A DNA stretch of 6,250 nt. Origin: Thermodesulfobacteriota bacterium (GTDB taxonomy: Bacteria > Desulfobacterota > S145-22). The DNA is taken from assembly GCA_024763435.1 (NCBI GenBank), contig JANTFN010000107.1, forward strand, positions 1 through 6,250, given 5' to 3'. This document shows, one piece after another, positions 5,169 to 6,250 of this stretch (position 1 is its first letter; each line of letters begins with the position of its first letter). Both the position numbers and the translations under genes were made by a program. The notes below the pieces were generated by a model. It saw nothing but the letters and a program-made list of their open reading frames with translations, was not told the DNA's origin and searched no databases.

Positions 5169-6250
5169 ATGGACATCAAACGCGCAAGAAACTTCATGAT
5201 TGTACTTTTTGCCCTGTTTCTCTTTACCGCGGTCCCCTGCTTGGCCTCATCTTTTACTGCTGACCTGGTCCAAACCGAGCACGGGAAGACACACACTGCG
5301 AAATTCTATCTGAAGGATTATCGGTATCGGATGGACATGGTTGAAAACGGGCAATCCCTCTCTATCCTGGTAAACCGAAAGAGCGGAAAAACGCGCATAG
5401 TTATACCATCTGAAAAGGCTTACATGGAGTTTTCGAACAGCAATATGCAGAGCCTCACGAAAAATCCTTTTGAAGCGCATCAATACATGCTCAGGAAATA
5501 CGAAATGCGTTCTATAGGCCAAGAAACCCTGCAGGGAATTGCCTGTGAAAAACAGGCCATTTCAATGGACGGAAAAGAGGTAATGACCGCGTGGATCGCC
5601 AAGAAGTACGGATTCCCCATCAAAATTGTAAACCTTCTGAACCATTCCTCGGCTGAGCTGAAAAACATCCGGGAAAAGCGGTTGGCGAACGACCTCTTTA
5701 CCGTGCCAGCCGGTTTCAAGTCGACCAAGGGTATGCCTGTTACTGCGCCGGAGTGGGCGGGAGACATTGCCGGCTCACCTCTCCTCAAGGCACCTTTTAC
5801 CAAAGACCTCTCCGCGAAGCAGATTATCCGGATTAAGCCGGTGAAGGGCTTCTATCTCAAGTTAAAGGTGTCGAACCCGCAGAACAAACCCTGCCGGTTC
5901 ACTGCAGTGGCTTTCAAGAACGGCAGACCCACCCGTGATCCGTCATACAGAACCTATAACCTTTCACAAAGCGGACAAATACTTTCCACAACGAATAAAA
6001 CACAACCCGGACAGGCGGATGAAATCGTGGTGCGTGTGGCAAAGGGAACGGCACATCTCCAGGCGGAACTGGAAGAGGCCCCCCCGGAAGGAGTCATGAT
6101 CAAGAAGTCCCGGCTCACGGCCAACCATGGCGAAGAGATCGACATAGACTACCGAAAGGCATCGCACCTTGTTCTGCAGGATGATCCGGCCGACGGGAAG
6201 GCTTCACGAGGCAGCCTCACAGTCTTTGGAACAGTGGTTCAGGACGCGGG
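5169..6250 (+). CDS. Exported DUF4412/LolA-like protein with extra C-terminal region, partial at 3' end
   Basis: The frame is open from ATG 5169 to the window end (360 codons seen, no stop). Residues 1-27 form a signal peptide: basic KRAR (4-7), a hydrophobic core (10-23) and a probable signal peptidase I cut near CLA/SS (24-28). The Cys at 24 lacks a proper lipobox, so I favour a soluble periplasmic product. Residues 29-190 fit a DUF4412-type LolA/LolB-like fold: FTADLVQ, KFYLKDYRYRMD (45-56), IVIPSEKAYMEF (77-88), IGQETLQGIACEK (116-128), AWIAKKYGFPIKI (141-153), LFTVPAGFK (176-184). These are the usual strand repeats ending in a VPAGF stretch. From about 205 onward comes a probably beta-rich region I do not recognise, which goes beyond the usual length of this family. 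Ribosome binding is unclear: GGGGG (5161-5165) is only 3 bases from the ATG. The start rests on the signal peptide. Precise role unknown. Confidence 0.8.
   Translation, partial: MDIKRARNFMIVLFALFLFTAVPCLASSFTADLVQTEHGKTHTAKFYLKDYRYRMDMVENGQSLSILVNRKSGKTRIVIPSEKAYMEFSNSNMQSLTKNPFEAHQYMLRKYEMRSIGQETLQGIACEKQAISMDGKEVMTAWIAKKYGFPIKIVNLLNHSSAELKNIREKRLANDLFTVPAGFKSTKGMPVTAPEWAGDIAGSPLLKAPFTKDLSAKQIIRIKPVKGFYLKLKVSNPQNKPCRFTAVAFKNGRPTRDPSYRTYNLSQSGQILSTTNKTQPGQADEIVVRVAKGTAHLQAELEEAPPEGVMIKKSRLTANHGEEIDIDYRKASHLVLQDDPADGKASRGSLTVFGTVVQDA

Noticed and set aside
5169..5250. Lipoprotein signal at Cys 24 of the exported protein
   Set aside because: The residues before the Cys (TAVP) do not fit a lipobox, since Pro stands at the position that needs Gly, Ala or Ser.
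5480..5803. 107-codon open frame on the minus strand
   Set aside because: It is antisense to the DUF4412-like region, while the plus frame has a signal peptide, a promoter and a continuous open frame of 360 codons.

Overview
The window looks like chromosomal DNA of a Gram-negative bacterium. The best guess is a deltaproteobacterium-like lineage (Desulfobacterota or a relative). The guess rests on an exported protein with a signal peptide and a DUF4412-like body, on a C-terminal CxxC...HGICPxC module that I recall mainly from deltaproteobacterial sensor proteins, and on a GGTAGAA tandem repeat of a kind I associate with such genomes. It is an inference from family knowledge; there is no rRNA or other marker gene here.

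Layout. Positions 1-353 are AT-rich and hold no gene I can defend, only a candidate promoter and a strong ribosome binding site near the right end. Positions 354-3796 are a compact, GC-richer, rightward three-gene run: a COG3910-type predicted ATPase (354-1070), an M20 zinc metallopeptidase/deacylase (1101-2234) and a histidine ammonia-lyase (2261-3796, GTG start). The gaps are 30 and 26 bases, so they are probably one transcript. The hutH stop codon lies inside the first of five GGTAGAA units (3792-3826). A short intergenic stretch without a clear terminator separates it from a convergent, visibly AT-richer gene (4814-3948, TTG start) that encodes a seven-helix membrane protein with a cytoplasmic four-cysteine tail. 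An AT-rich divergent intergenic region (4815-5168) follows, with a good sigma70-like promoter (TTGACG-17-TATAGT) and a dyad just upstream of it. The last gene (5169 to beyond 6250) encodes an exported DUF4412/LolA-like protein with an extra C-terminal region; it is cut by the window end.

How the genes may work together. HutH converts L-histidine to urocanate and ammonia. The M20 enzyme just upstream could supply free histidine from a peptide or N-acyl precursor, making a small scavenging unit, but its substrate cannot be read from the sequence. The rest of the histidine degradation pathway (hutU, hutI, hutG/hutF) is not in this window. The ATPase has no obvious biochemical link to the other two. 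The membrane protein and the exported protein are separate transcription units of unknown role. No mobile element, CRISPR array, tRNA or rRNA was found.
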